Translations under genes and position numbers: made by a program
Notes under the pieces: generated by a model
Told to the model about the DNA's origin: nothing
Databases searched by the model: none
The model's input: the letters and a program-made list of their open reading frames with translations, nothing else
Shown here: piece after piece, positions 47,030 to 58,403 of the stretch
How positions within the stretch are numbered: position 1 is the first letter of the stretch
Layout of the letters: every line of letters begins with the position of its first letter
From: Takakia lepidozioides
Lineage: Eukaryota > Streptophyta > Takakiopsida > Takakiales > Takakiaceae
Direction: 5' to 3'
DNA length: 64,000 nucleotides
NCBI GenBank assembly: GCA_030704615.1
Contig: CM060732.1
Span: 45,675,053 to 45,739,052, forward strand

Positions 47030-47650
47030 TCCCTCCCCGCCTGTTTCTGCTCAATCCAAACCCCGCAAGGTCTTAGGCCACAAGGCTATGGCAAGCATAG
47101 TCTAATGAGCTCACTCTCTCTCTAAATGCAGGGCAGAGTGTCTACCTTTGAACAACAAACAGATGCAGAGTGGAAAGGAGAGTGTCAATGCCTGATGTGC
47201 AGGCAATATCCATCTGCTGATACACTGTCCGAGGTATTCTCATCAGAGAGCAACCCTCTTCAGAACATAGTCCTTGCACCTCTGTTCACCAATTTTCAAA
47301 ATCTTCAGGCTGAGCCTAAAGCCCTGGCCCTGTTGGGGTCCAATTGTTGGGCAGCTCACACACAGCAAATTGATGCTTGTGTGAAGGGAATTCTAGAGAA
47401 AATGTGGAAAGCCCGAACCAGTTGTTTATACCAAGGTAAGTCCCACTACTGGGGTAAGCCCCTCACAAAGATAGAGTCCGTTCCCTCTTGTTCAGCCCAA
47501 ACTGGACGCGGGACATTTGGCCACAAGGATACGGCAAACAAAGCCTTACGAGTATTTTCTCTCTGGGAGCCAGGAAGGCCCAAACACTATTCACCATCCA
47601 GTGCCTTTGATAAAGAAGTTATCATGCTTTCATCGAAAGGATAATTCTTA
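47030..47650 (+). repeat. Dispersed repeat R47, forward copy
   Basis: The open frame at 47126-47644 contains NIVLAPLFTNFQNL...EPKALALLGSNCWAAHTQQI. The same text, slightly diverged, is encoded on the minus strand at about 63540-63720 (VLAPLFTIFQNLEPKALALF). A GGCCACAAGG-TATGGCAA block recurs within each copy. It behaves as a mobile or duplicated repeat with residual coding sequence. I do not recognise the family. Confidence 0.5.
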
Positions 47651-48749
47651 CTTGAGCATGAGGCAGATACCAAGGGTTGTTCACATTTCTCGAAAACGTT
47701 AACACAGAGATGAGCACGTACAGTAGTTCAAGACTCACTTACTCACTACAACGGGTGTGCAACACATTGGCTCCTTACCCCAGTAATGAGCAAAGAAAAA
47801 GCCCAAGCATTCAGAATGACCCAAATCCTTCACCAAGCAGAGGCGGAAGAGCTTTTCCGAGTACATCATTCACCAAATCATCCCAGGCAGTTAAGATAGT
47901 TCAGAGATGTAACAAAAAGATTTCAACCTCAGGGAACATCCACCCTAAGGCCCTGGAGATGCATCCTACTTCCGATGTCGATCAATTTCCACGGCGGAGA
48001 AAACTCCCAGACATGAAAACGTCTAAGGAAAACAGATTCCAAGAAAAAAACCCCCAACCATAGTATACTGCGCGAACCTCTAGCTGATCCACCCAACACG
48101 AGAGGAGAATCAAATTACACAGATACAGATTCGAGGGAGTACCAATAGAGATCGATCTGCGCTTAATCCTGTCCAGAGCTCCCGGGTTCGAAAGCACAAA
48201 TCTGGCGAGTAGGCCTGCTTGCAATTTGCGATCACACACCGAGATCTTTCGTGACGACTGTCGTCCTCTCGAAAAGGTCCACCGAGTTGAATGCACTGCT
48301 ATCCGGGATTTCACCGGGCCACCCCTCCGCCCGCCTACTTAGGTCCCCGTCCGTATTTTTCAAGACGTACGTACTTTTCGAAAGCATGTACCGCATGTCT
48401 GTGATGCACATCGAGTCCCAAGTCCCAACTTGCTCACACAATTTTGGGTCTGGAGCAAAATGAAGGATATATATAAGAATATATATATAATATGTCTCAT
48501 TTTACAATATTAGCGTTGTTATGGCGCACGTGCGAGCTGAGCGGTGGGCCCCGCGCCGCCCAGCTGCGCCCACTCACCCCACGGCTGTAGCTGCCGCGCT
48601 TTTTGACGGATCATGTACTGTAGAGGTGGACCATGCCATCCAAAAAGAGCGCGTCGGTGGGTTGCAAGGAGAATCCGTCGTATGAGGATGAAATACCCAA
48701 AATGACATGATTTCCTTCAGTATATCGACCAATATTGGGCCCCAAAATA

Positions 48750-50240
48750 GCAATGTGGTGTACATCAGCGTGCCAGGTTCCTCATGTATTGTACATCTGG
48801 GACCAAAGTTGGTTTAATCCACTCGATAATGGTTTGTATTTTTTTCTGATCCATAAAGACACATTTGTCGGAAATAATATAGCCCAGAAATTCGACCTCA
48901 GATTGATGAAAAAGATATTTTTCCAACTTGACATATAGTCATCTTTCTCTTAATTTATCAAGGACAAGGCGTACATGGTAGCCATGTTCTTCTTCATTCT
49001 GTGAAAATATCAAAATGTCGTCCAAATAGATGACTACAAAGTCCTCTAAAAATTCTTGAAAGATGTCATTCATCATATGCTGAAAAATTGCTTGAGCATT
49101 TGTAAGACCGAAAGGCATAATACTGTATTTAAAATGTCCATACCTTGTTCGAAAAACTGTTTTTCATTCGTCTCCTTCTTTTATCCGTACAAGATTATAA
49201 ACTCATCTCAAGTCAATTTTAGTGAAAATCTTCGCTCATCCCAGCTGGTCGAGAAGCCTAGAAATCAGCGGCAACGGATAACAATTATTAATTGTGACTT
49301 TGTTGAGACCGCGATAGTCTACACACATGCGTAATGATTCATCCTTCTTTTTCCCAAACAAGATAGGCGCCCCCGCAGGTGATTTTGAATATTGGATGAA
49401 GTGCTTCGACAAATTTTCATCAATGTATTCACGTAATGCAGCCAACTCCGTCTGGGATAAGTTATAGATTGGGCCGAATGGTGGTTGGGCTCCTTCTTGT
49501 AACTCAATTGCACAGTCATAAAGTCGATGTTCTGACAATATGTCTGCATTTTTCTTCTCGAAGACATCCTTGAAATCTTGATATTGAGTGGGTAATGTTG
49601 AAGTACCTTTGTCGGTTGTGGTCTTGATCGGAGTCGCATAAAGTGCAAATGTCGCATCATTTTTTGTAGCTCTCATGAAAGCTCTAGCTCCAAGGAACAA
49701 GGTTGAATACTTTTAATATTTTCACATTTTTGTCTTGCAGAAATTTTTCGCGATCGCCAGTCGATGTCAGGATTGTGAAGTACGAACCACGGAAGTCCAA
49801 GGATCACAAGATTCGTTGGAGACTGGATGACGTTGAAAACAATATGTGATGCTTGATTTTTAAGCTTCACTTCAAGTGGTCGAGTTTCATGATCAACATC
49901 TCCTGATGCTAACGGTCGTCCATCGATGACTTCAACGGGGGCCGAAAGTTTCTTCTTTACGAGGATTAAATTGTGTTGTTTCGCAAAAAATTTGACAATA
50001 AAACATGCTGAAGCCCCTGAGTCCAAAAGCGCTTCTACAAAGATATTTCGATTTTGCACTCTGATTTTTACCGGAACTATGAAGCAAGGTGCAGGGTTTG
50101 GAGGTAGAAAGAGACATTTTTTGGTTTCCAGCCGCATGGTCCCTACTATGACTGGACATCTTCGTTTTCCGACCTCCTCGTATCGAACACTTGAGTTGCG
50201 CCCCGAGCTTTTAATCTTGTCTTGTTGGGGTAGTTTAATG
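48750..50240 (-). pseudogene. Ty3/Gypsy pol fragment (protease and reverse transcriptase)
   Basis: The minus strand carries a retropepsin motif VEALLDSGASACFI (~50040-50000), GLPWFVLHNPDIDW (~49770), a protease-RT linker, and RT blocks [35 protein letters not shown] (~49330), [15 protein letters not shown] (~49110) and [19 protein letters not shown] (~49020). A frameshift near 49690 and stops from 49240 onward show decay. It has an RT sequence distinct from the young chromovirus. No LTRs were found. Confidence 0.8.
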
Positions 50241-50444
50241 TTATATGATCTTCTTCTCAAATGATTGCATATACTCAATCATGAACCCCATGGCCTCATC
50301 AAAAACATACCCTGCAGTCGTACTCCCTTCTGGTTTTGCGTAATTCCTAACATATCCCTTAAAATCTTTTATGTAACGCTCCATGGGATATATCCACCGT
50401 GAAGACACCAGATGAACAGTTTTGTTTATCTCCATAGAATACAT
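50241..50444 (-). pseudogene. CACTA transposon DUF4218-type fragment
   Basis: The frame reads SSRWIYPMERYIKDFKGYVR then NYAKPEGSTTAGYVFDEAMG. This is the highly characteristic core of DUF4218, the domain next to the transposase in plant CACTA (En/Spm) elements. It is fused end to end with the Gypsy fragment on its left. Only about 65 residues remain. Confidence 0.75.
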
Positions 50445-50504
50445 CTATGTGCTCACTTGTAACCACTAAAATGAATTAAAAAAAAAATCAAAGTGCAAAA
50501 GATT

Positions 50505-50715
50505 AAAAAAAAAACACATCGGCTGGTAAGTGCAGAATGTGTCGCCCTGGTGGTTCAGGGTTCAAACCCGCTGCATTACCCCATGTGTGGGATTGTTTGT
50601 GACGACGGTATGTCTGGGCGTTGATTCTCCTGTAGGTCTCATGGCCCATAAATGAAAGGGGGTCAATTTTTCCCCCTCCTCAAGGGCCTGAGGTTTTTTT
50701 TTTTTTTAAATTTAA
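50505..50715 (+). mobile_element. tRNA-like SINE with T-rich tail
   Basis: An A-box-like GGCTGGTAAGTGCAG near 50521 and a canonical B-box GGGTTCAAACCC near 50562 are followed by about 140 bp ending CCTCAAGGGCCTGAGG and a T tract. The 3' end resembles that of SINE 1 (CTCTATCAAGGGGCCTGATT). No clean target duplication was found. Confidence 0.5.
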
Positions 50716-50811
50716 TTTTTTTTTTGTTTATATGGTTTGTAAAAAGGTTTAAAAACTTAAAAAGTTGCCATCACGTATGTACAATATATACATACTTTTG
50801 GGGGGGAATTT

Positions 50812-51050
50812 CAAATGTGTGCATGTAGCGTACTGGTAAAGGCTCTTCCTGCGTGTCGCGGGTTCAAACTCCTTGCGTTGTTTTTTTTCCCCTCATGCAC
50901 TAAGCCCCACTAAGCCCCACTAAGCCCTATTAAGCCCCACTAAGCCCTATCGTTGTTGCGCACACTAAGTCCTCATGCAGGTTGGTCTTAGCAGGTCGTG
51001 TTTCAATCTCTGCTCGTTCAGCTGCACCGTGGTGGTTCTCATGGACAATC
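50812..51050 (+). repeat. tRNA-like module plus 11-bp tandem repeats
   Basis: GTAGCGTACTGGTAAAGGC (A-box-like, 50826) and GGGTTCAAACTCC (B-box, ~50861) are followed by a T tract and about five copies of CCACTAAGCCC (50897-50952). A block TTAGCAGGTCGTGTTTCAAT...GGTGGTTCTCATGGAC (50990-51045) comes next. The same blocks recur in permuted order at 52306-52440. Confidence 0.5.
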
Positions 51051-51055
51051 CGACA

Positions 51056-51979
51056 TTACCTGACTACAGACACAACCCCTGTATGGATCCTCTCATCTGT
51101 CTCTATTTGGTTGTTGGGGACTGGGGGTGTCCAAGTCGAGAACCCTCTTTCTTGCAGAACCATACTAGTTGACGCTGCTGCAGGTGGGGCGTCAGAAGGG
51201 CACTTGGACAATGGAGCCAACTGACTGGTGGTATCTGAGGTGATGTCCATTGGTAAATTCTTCCCGGCAATGGGCCCTAACCCTAAGTGGTTCCGCCAAG
51301 TGAGGATAGCATCTGCTTCAGTTTGAGGAAGGTGGGCAGATTGCAATGTCCGTGGCACTGTAGCAACCAATTGAGATAAACCTAGCTATACTTATTGCAG
51401 AGCTACGTGACCACCTTTTCCTGCCGTCTGCGGTGGTGAAGGTAGCCGTGTTGCCAAGCCCAGGGCTTCTTCGGAAATGGGAAACTTGCTCCTGCCTGAA
51501 GTTCCAGGGTTTTGTGGCACTTGTCTACTAGCATCGACTCTTCGCAAGTCTCCGCTGGAGCTAGTCAGTGATAACCAATTTGGTCTCTGTACCGTTTGTG
51601 TTGTCTGTGCCTGCAAAAGAACCGCATGCTGGATGGGTACAGGTGATCCAGACGTGCTCACGGTTGTACCTGGAGTTCCAATGAGTGGATGAGGTTCTAT
51701 CCAGCTTGGTGAGTCTCTTCTGACCAATGGGTCTAGGTTACAGCCTCCAAGACTGTCTCGTCTGTGAGCATCCTGGGTTGCATGAGATGATGCTAAACCA
51801 GGCGTTCCAGAACGAATTACTACAGCAGCACTACTAGCACCAAGGTGTTCTATAGTCAGTTTCCAGTCGCTGCCATCGTTATCTGATGCATATCCGGTTA
51901 GGTGGAAAAGCATTGGCCATTGGGACTGTGAAAAGGAAACCGGTTGCTTGAGTCGACTTTCAGGTCCATTTGGGTTCAT
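51056..51979 (-). other. Unassigned minus-strand open frames
   Basis: Two frames (51979-51392, 195 codons; 51370-51056, 104 codons) are Ser/Pro/Thr-rich and follow each other closely. They have no domain I recognise. They may be exons of an unknown gene or chance frames; codon-level support is weak. Confidence 0.2.
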
Positions 51980-52039
51980 GGTCTGTCAAATCCTCCATGG
52001 GTCATGACACAAGGTCAACGACAATGTGGTGAGGGAGGG

Positions 52040-54560
52040 CACCTTCTTCTTTGACCTATTTCAGCCTGTTTTGCCCTCTCATCAGACTCGGCCCTGAATT
52101 TGCAGCACGGAGCAGAGCTCGCATGAGTTTTTTATAGATCCTTCACGATGGTGGGATAATCGCAATCGCAAGGTGTGGCTTTTTCTTAATGTAGGATGTG
52201 AAGAAGTTTGTCCATCCTGCAAATGTGGGCTTTTGGCTCCTGTTAGTACCATGATTTGGTATTCTTTCTGATGTTTACAAGGTTATTGGGAGAGTCAGCT
52301 TGGTCTTAGCAAGTCGTGTTTCAATCTCTGCTCACTTAGCTGCACCATGGTGGTTCTCATGGACCAATGCGATGTTTTTTTTTTCCCTCAAGCACTAAGC
52401 CCCACTAAGCCCTATCGCTGCTGCGCACTTGAGTCCTCGCTGATGTTTACAAGGTTCTTGGGAGAGTCAGCTTGGTCCAGGGTATGCACGGCAGGGACGT
52501 AGGATGGAGGCTTTGGAGACCTATGAGCAAAGGATGGGGGAAGCACATCATGTTTGTGTGCATTTGCAATGCTTGTGCAAGCCTGGCAGCCCTGGAGAAG
52601 AGCAAGAGGTGCATGGGGATATCATCAAAGCTGGAATTGTGCCAAATGTCAATCTGAACATTGCCCTGGCAGCTTTGGAAAAGGGGAAAGAGGTCCATGG
52701 CGTCATCTTCAGAGCTGGAATTGTATCAAATGTCATTCTGAATAATACCCTGGTGAACATGTTTGCAAAATGTGGGTGCATCTAGGATGCAAAGGGAGTG
52801 TTTGACACTATGGCTGAACGAGATGTGGTGTCTCGGAGTGTGATGCTTGCAGGGTATGCACGGCAGGGACGTGGGATGATGGGGGAAGGGGTGAAGACCG
52901 CTGACATAAGGTTTGTGTGTGTTTGCAGTGTGTCTAGCAGCCCTGGAAAAGGACAAAGAGATCCCTGGTGACATGATCAAATCTGCAATTGTTCCAGATG
53001 TCATCCTGAACACTGCTCTGGTGGCCATGTATGCCAAATATGGTAGCATTGAGGATGCCAAAGGAGTGTTCAACACTATGGCTGAATGAGATGTGGTGTT
53101 GTGGAATGTGATGCTTGCAGGGTGTGCAGAGCAGGGGCGCTGGATGGGGCTTTGGAGACCTGAGAGCAAATGATGGGGGAAGGGGTGAAGTTCGACCACA
53201 TCATGTTTGTGTGCGATTGCAGTGCGTGTGCAAGCCTGGCAACCCTGGAAAAGGGCATCGGAGGTGCATGGTTGCATCACCAAAGCTGGAAATGTACCAA
53301 ATGGATCAATAGCTACAAGAAACCTGCATGGGTAGATGGTCAACTAGAAGCCGCAGCAGCAGAGACACAATGATAAACTCAGGCACTGGTAATGAAGGCA
53401 TCTTCTTCAACACATTTCATCCTGTTTTTCCCTCTTATCAGAATCGGCCCTAAATTTTCATGTTGAATTCTGCAAGTTAGCTGGTTGAGTGAGCCTTTGA
53501 TAGTTTGGAGCGACTTTGACATGATACTGCCAATGTGACAACAGGGAAGTATCCAGAAACAGGTAACAGCTGAGACGAGGAGAAGTTGTGGAATAAATAT
53601 TTTTCTAACCCCAGTCAATGGTGGGACAACCGAGGCAAAAAGGTAAATGTCTGTCAGATTATCAGAATTCTGAACAATGTCTCTGCCCTGGTGGACATGT
53701 AGGCCAAATGTGGATGCATCGAGAATGCCAAGAGAGTGTTCAACACTATGGCTGAACGAGATGTGATGTCGTGGAGTGCGATGCTTGCAGGGTTCGCACA
53801 GCAAAGGTGCGGGATAGAGGCTTTGGAGACCTATGAGCAAATGATGGGGGAAGGGGTGAAGCCCGCCGACATAACGTTTGTGTGCGGTTTGTAGTGCGTC
53901 TGGCAGACCTAGAAAATGGCAAAGAGATCAATGGTGACATCATCAAATCTGCAATTGTACCAGATGTCATCCTGAACACTGCTCTGGTGGACATGTATGC
54001 CAAATGTGGGAGCATTGAGGATGCCAAGGGAGTTTTCAACACTATGGCTGAACGAGATGTGGTGTCGTGGAGCGCGATGCTTGTAGGGTGTGCACAACAG
54101 GGGCATGGGATGGAGGCTTTGGAGACCTATGAGCAAATGATGGGGGAAGGGGTGAAGCCCAACCGCATCACGTTTGTGTGCAGCTCCAGATTACCTATGA
54201 TTCTTTGTGGATCAATATCTACTACCAACCTGCATGGGTAGATGGTCAACTAGAAGCTGCAGCAGCAGTGGCACAATTGATAAAATCAGGCACTGCTAAT
54301 GAAGGCACATTCTTCAACACATTCCACTCTGTTTTTACCTCTTATCAGAATCGGCCATGCTGAATTCTTCAAGTTAGCTGGTTGAGTGAACCTTTGATAG
54401 TTTGGAGTGACTGACATGATACTGCCAATGTGACAACAAAAAGTATCCAGAAACAGGTAACAGAGATAAGGAGAAGCTGTGGAATGAATACTTTTATGAC
54501 CCCAGTCAATGGTGGGACGATCAAGGCAAGAAGGTGAATGCCCGTTGGATTATAGAGAAT
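52040..54560 (+). pseudogene. Decayed array of PPR units alternating with OSB PDF-motif pieces
   Basis: At least four near-identical PPR (PLS-type) segments occur in changing frames: about 52470-52850, 52860-53090, 53150-53270 and 53690-54180. The best, 53882-54180, reads ILNTALVDMYAKCGSIEDAK, FNTMAERDVVSWSAML and ALETYEQMMGEGVKPN. Between them lie fragments of another motif: DPSRWWDNRNRKVW (52137), WINSYKKPAWVDGQLEAAAA (53300), NPSQWWDNRGKKVN (53608), SLWINIYYQPAWVDGQLEAA (54200) and DPSQWWDDQGKKVN (54498). These match the PDF motif of plant organellar single-stranded-DNA-binding (OSB) proteins. Frameshifts and stops are frequent, so no full-length product is expected. Confidence 0.65.
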
Positions 54561-55015
54561 AGCAAATGCAATTGAGCATAGGAACTAGTGTGATAAGTAG
54601 GGTTGGGGTGTTTGATGGAACAACTCTAGGCTGTCATTGTCAGCTGCTAGCAGCAAGCCAAAGATGAATGTCCGATTGTAGGATGACATACCCTATTGCT
54701 GAAATCTAGCCCTTTTGGATGAATTTGGACCTTCAGCTATCCATGGATTACAAAGAGTAGTAGATGCAATTGAGCATAGGAACTAGAGTGATAAGTTGAG
54801 TTGGGTATTTCCTAGAACAGATGTAGGTTGTCATTGTCAGCTGCTAGCAGCAAGGCAAGGATGTATGCATGGTTTGTGCATAGGCATGGATAGCTGAAGG
54901 AGCAAGGATGGAGTGTGGGTCCAGATTCATCCAAGAGGGCCGGATTTCAAGCATAAGGTTACCTATGATTCCATGTGGATCAATAGCTACAAGAAACCTA
55001 CATGGGTAGATATCT
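54555..55015 (+). pseudogene. OSB PDF-motif exon remnant with tandem duplicated spacer
   Basis: 54940-55010 reads PDFKHKVTYDSMWINSYKK then PTWVD, the most complete PDF motif in the window. Upstream, two copies of a roughly 105-bp block (about 54555-54660 and 54765-54870; ATGCAATTGAGCATAGGAAC and CTGTCATTGTCAGCTGCTAG) are in tandem. An inverted pair (about 54709-54747 and 54886-54941; TTCAGCTATCCATGG/CATGGATAGCTGAAG) frames the second copy. Confidence 0.55.
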
Positions 55016-55239
55016 ATCACTGACCAAAAGGCACAAAGTAGTTCAACTTTTAGCATGCCTACGGAGACATAGTGTAGATATAGTTTGTCACCATTTATCA
55101 TGACTGGATTTTGTTGACTCTGTTCCAACACTTACTGTCTTGGATTTTATTCTGTTTTTTGAATGGTGAATCTTCAAGAGTATTTGAATTTGCAGATTCA
55201 CTTCGAATGTATGGGAATTGTAGGAGAATTATATGGGAA

Positions 55240-56020
55240 TGTATAAATCACTTACACACCACTCTGTCAGTGGTATATGTAAGACTGTGATAGTATGCAA
55301 GAGCAGTTGTACTCCTCTAGATGTAGCCCCAATCACTTACATAGCACTCTGGTAGTAATAATTCAAAAACATGGTTTCTATTTAGTGGGACACACTCGAT
55401 CACTACATCAATACTGGTAGAACCACTTCGTCAGTGGTTTTAGCACACAACCTAACCACTACATTGATACTCGTAGCACCACTCCGTAAGTGGTTCTATT
55501 AGAACCACACATTCAGTGATAATATACATTGTTTATTCTCGAATCATGACTATTAGAGTCATTTAAGTCTCACTCACAAAGTTGCTTGTGAAGTCATTGC
55601 ATTTTTCAGCACATCCCTAAAATAGGGCACGTGCTCATTTGCAATATCGCCACGTGTCCAGATAATGGAGCCCATAATCGTCTAACTGGATTCGGCCACG
55701 TGTCCATATGGATATGGACACGTGTCCGTCCATTGCTAAGTATGATCGACGGAGTTGCTGCGTCCACGTCGCATACGGTGGAAGTGGTTTATGTTTTAAA
55801 GTGGTTAGTTTACCACTGTGACACGTAAGCGAACAGCTAGACTCGGAGGCAAGTGATCGTAACCACTGTCTTTAACCACTTTGGACATGTCATGTCTTTA
55901 ACCACTGCTGAGTCAAGATCCAGTGGTTCTAGACCATTCTGGGGCCAGAGTGGTTGGGTGTCTTTTCCCACTCAAAATGAGTGGTTGCCAGAGTGGTTAT
56001 TCCGCGTTTTTCCTCTAGTG
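55240..56020. mobile_element. Right end of a CACTA-type DNA transposon
   Basis: The plus strand ends in ...CGCGTTTTTCCTCTAGTG at 56020. Read inward this is CACTAGAGGAAAAACGCGG, very close to the CACTACAAGAAAA-type termini of plant CACTA elements. Inside it, about 18 copies of AACCACT/AGTGGTT lie in both orientations over 750 bp, as expected for subterminal transposase-binding repeats. No left end or transposase was found nearby, so it is truncated. Confidence 0.6.
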
Positions 56021-56021
56021 T

Positions 56022-56332
56022 TTTAGTCTCGCCAAACTGTTAAGGACAAGAACATGACTGAAGACAAACAAGATATCAGTCAGACTAGAGGTACAAGACT
56101 AGACAAGAAGTCAAGGTCGGCGTGGCCGAATGCATGATGGGTAAATATGAATCAAGATGATCTTTATAACAATGGACAAGAGTACAAGATACTGGAACTT
56201 GACTCGAATACTGGAATGCTGGAAACTGGACTGGGGTATCAGATACTGGAAACTGGACTAGAGTACTGGAAGCTGGACTGGAGTACTAGGACTGGAGACA
56301 AGAATAGCTTAAACTTGTGTTGGCGAGACTAA
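56022..56332. mobile_element. 311-bp element with 14-bp inverted ends
   Basis: TTTAGTCTCGCCAA (56022-56035) and TTGGCGAGACTAAA (56319-56332) are perfect inverted ends. AGTG(T) occurs on both sides (56017-56021 and 56334-56338), a possible 4-5-bp target duplication. The interior holds a minisatellite built on GGAAACTGGACTGGAGTACT-like units (about 56180-56300). Confidence 0.55.
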
Positions 56333-56524
56333 AGAGTGTACAGTCTCGCCTCTTATATATACTGGCTACTAGGAAATTCCCTAAGAAGCTTCCCCAATGG
56401 AGGTTTCTTGATGGAGAAGTTTTCTTAAACAAATGAGGTATCTTGATGGAGAAGTTTCCTCCAAAGGAAGCTTCATGAGCAGCTTCCCCAGTTACTCGAT
56501 AACTTGGTAACTAATGATAACTTA

Positions 56525-56575
56525 TGATAAATCATGGTAAATCATGGTAAATCATGGTAACTTTTGGTAATATGA
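56525..56575. repeat. Short tandem repeat
   Basis: About three and a half copies of AATCATGGTA lie near 56528-56562 within a longer GGTAA-rich tract. Confidence 0.6.
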
Positions 56576-56624
56576 TTACTTGATTACTAATGGTATTTAC
56601 TTCTGGTAAGTTCTTCTGGGCCAT

Positions 56625-57565
56625 GTCCGTGACAACAAGGCAGATATAAGAAATTACATACCAATAACCCTTCTAAATGTGACATACAAGATTGTTGCCA
56701 AGACATTGGCCTTGAGAATTCAACCGGCGCAGTTGAACCGTAACAACCGGCACTCATCCCTTCTACAATTAGAAATGGTCAGGCCGGTTTTTGCCAAAGG
56801 CAGATCCATCCTTGACAATGTCTTTTTGGCTCAAGAGGCTATATCATTTGCAGAAAAGTCAAATCAAGCACCAGCATTATGGATGTTGGATTTGAGAAGG
56901 CCTTTGAGAGGGTGGATTGGAAGTTTCTTCTGGCAGTACTAAACAAGATAAGGTTGCCACAAGGGTTCTGTTCTTGGGTAAAGATTTTGCTCTGCAACTC
57001 CTCCAACGCCAGAGTCTCTATCTTTGGCCACCTCTGTAGACCCTTTCCATTGCAAAAGCTCGATGAGACAGGGTTGCCCTCTAGCCCCCTCTTGTTCCTC
57101 CTTGTTGCTGACACCCTTGGATGGTGTATGGCCTCAGACTTAGAAACCCAAGATCCCAGCTATGGATTCAAATTAAGGATTCTATGTTCGTGGATGACAC
57201 GTTACTTCTGCTGGAGGCTTCCCCTGAACAACACTTGTGGCAACAGATGAGACTCTGCACCATTTCTGTCTCGCTTCTGGGTTTAAAATAAACTGGACTA
57301 AGATTAAAGCCTTGTTAATTGGGGACCCTTCTAAGTCCTCCATTGGAGTAAATCCAACATGGGGAAGCAATCTGGGCCTAGTTTGCCTAAAAAATGGGGA
57401 GCCCACGACTCTGCTAGGTCATACTATCATGATTAACCTTACAAAGGAGCAGAGAATGGGCCCTACCATTACTAAGCTCAAAAGGAAGCTGACCTATTGG
57501 GGCTCTACATACCCTTTCTTTCACCAGCAGTGCTTTGAAATTTGGCCACGAACCAAATCCTTTTG
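56625..57565 (+). pseudogene. L1-type LINE reverse transcriptase fragment
   Basis: The + strand reads ADIRNYIPITLLNVTYKIVA, FAKGRSILDNVFLAQEAI, then after frameshifts MLDFEKAFERVDWKFL (~56882), GCPLAPLLFLLVADTL-like sequence (~57070) and MFVDDTLLLLEASPEQ (~57186). These are the conserved RT blocks of plant L1 elements. At least three frame changes are present. Neither endonuclease nor zf-RVT domain is attached. Confidence 0.75.
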
Positions 57566-58216
57566 ACAGGGGTGTGGTTTTTTGCATCCATATGGAGCCC
57601 AAGCTCCAAACTCATCAGGAGATCAAACAATGCATAAGGAACTTTACCTGGGAGGAATGCTAATTCGTGAGCCTGCTCATGAGCTCACGTGAGCCTATAA
57701 GCTTGGCCAGGCTCACATGAGCTTGGGAAAGGGGCCCGATAACCGCAGATATTTCACCTATTTCCATGCATTTCCGTGTATTCGTCTCTTGCCATTACTT
57801 ATCCCATGATTGAATGACCGCATCGGTCACAGCAACTTGTCAAGCGAAAAAGAATGTAATCACAAAAACCAATTTCGCTGACGAAAGCCAAGTTTGTGCT
57901 CACAAGTTCAATTTTGGACAAGAGCTTGAAAGGGAGAAACCAAATTTAAAATAAAATAAAAATAAAACCAATTTTGCTAATGAAACCCAAATTTGTACTC
58001 ATGTGAGTTCAACTTTGGACACTCTCAGCTACGATGAGTTTACACTGTCGAACAACGAGATACTGCACATGGTGTCCTATTTATTTTGGATGTCTTATTA
58101 CTTTGCCTTCATTGCCTCTTATGTAGGTGTTGACGCCCACATAATTCATGGACCTCTCGCAAGTCCTCCAATGACATAATAAAGCATTTTTTTTAAATAA
58201 TAATAATAATAATAAT

Positions 58217-58403
58217 GTGAGGACTTATGTAGGTGTTGACGCCCACAGAATTCGTGGACCTCCCGCAAGTCCTCCAATGACACAATAAAAAATAAAAATA
58301 AAATCAATTATTTCGAAAATAAAAACAAAAACAAATCATAACATAACATAGCTTTGTGAGGTCTATGAATTATGTGGTCGTCAACGCCCACATAAGTCCT
58401 CAC
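58217..58403. mobile_element. 187-bp MITE with 46-bp inverted ends
   Basis: GTGAGGACTTATGT...GACCTC (58217-58262) pairs with 58358-58403, 40 of 46 positions matching. The interior is AT-rich. A partial direct copy (TTGACGCCCACATAATTC... at about 58130-58185) lies just upstream, separated by an AAT microsatellite. Confidence 0.6.

Noticed and set aside
48232-48441. Minus-strand frame after TATATA sequence, candidate first exon of the membrane-protein gene
   Set aside because: It begins with ATG and sits just downstream of a TATA-like tract, but I could not connect it to the exon at 45530, and it shows no similarity or coiled coil.
50890-50955. CRISPR-like array (regular short repeats)
   Set aside because: The 11-bp CCACTAAGCCC units are contiguous with no unique spacers; a simple minisatellite in a plant genome.
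56110-56155. tRNA-Leu-like start (GTCGGCGTGGCCGAATGC)
   Set aside because: The rest of the cloverleaf (anticodon stem, GGTTCRA B-box, acceptor partner) is missing.
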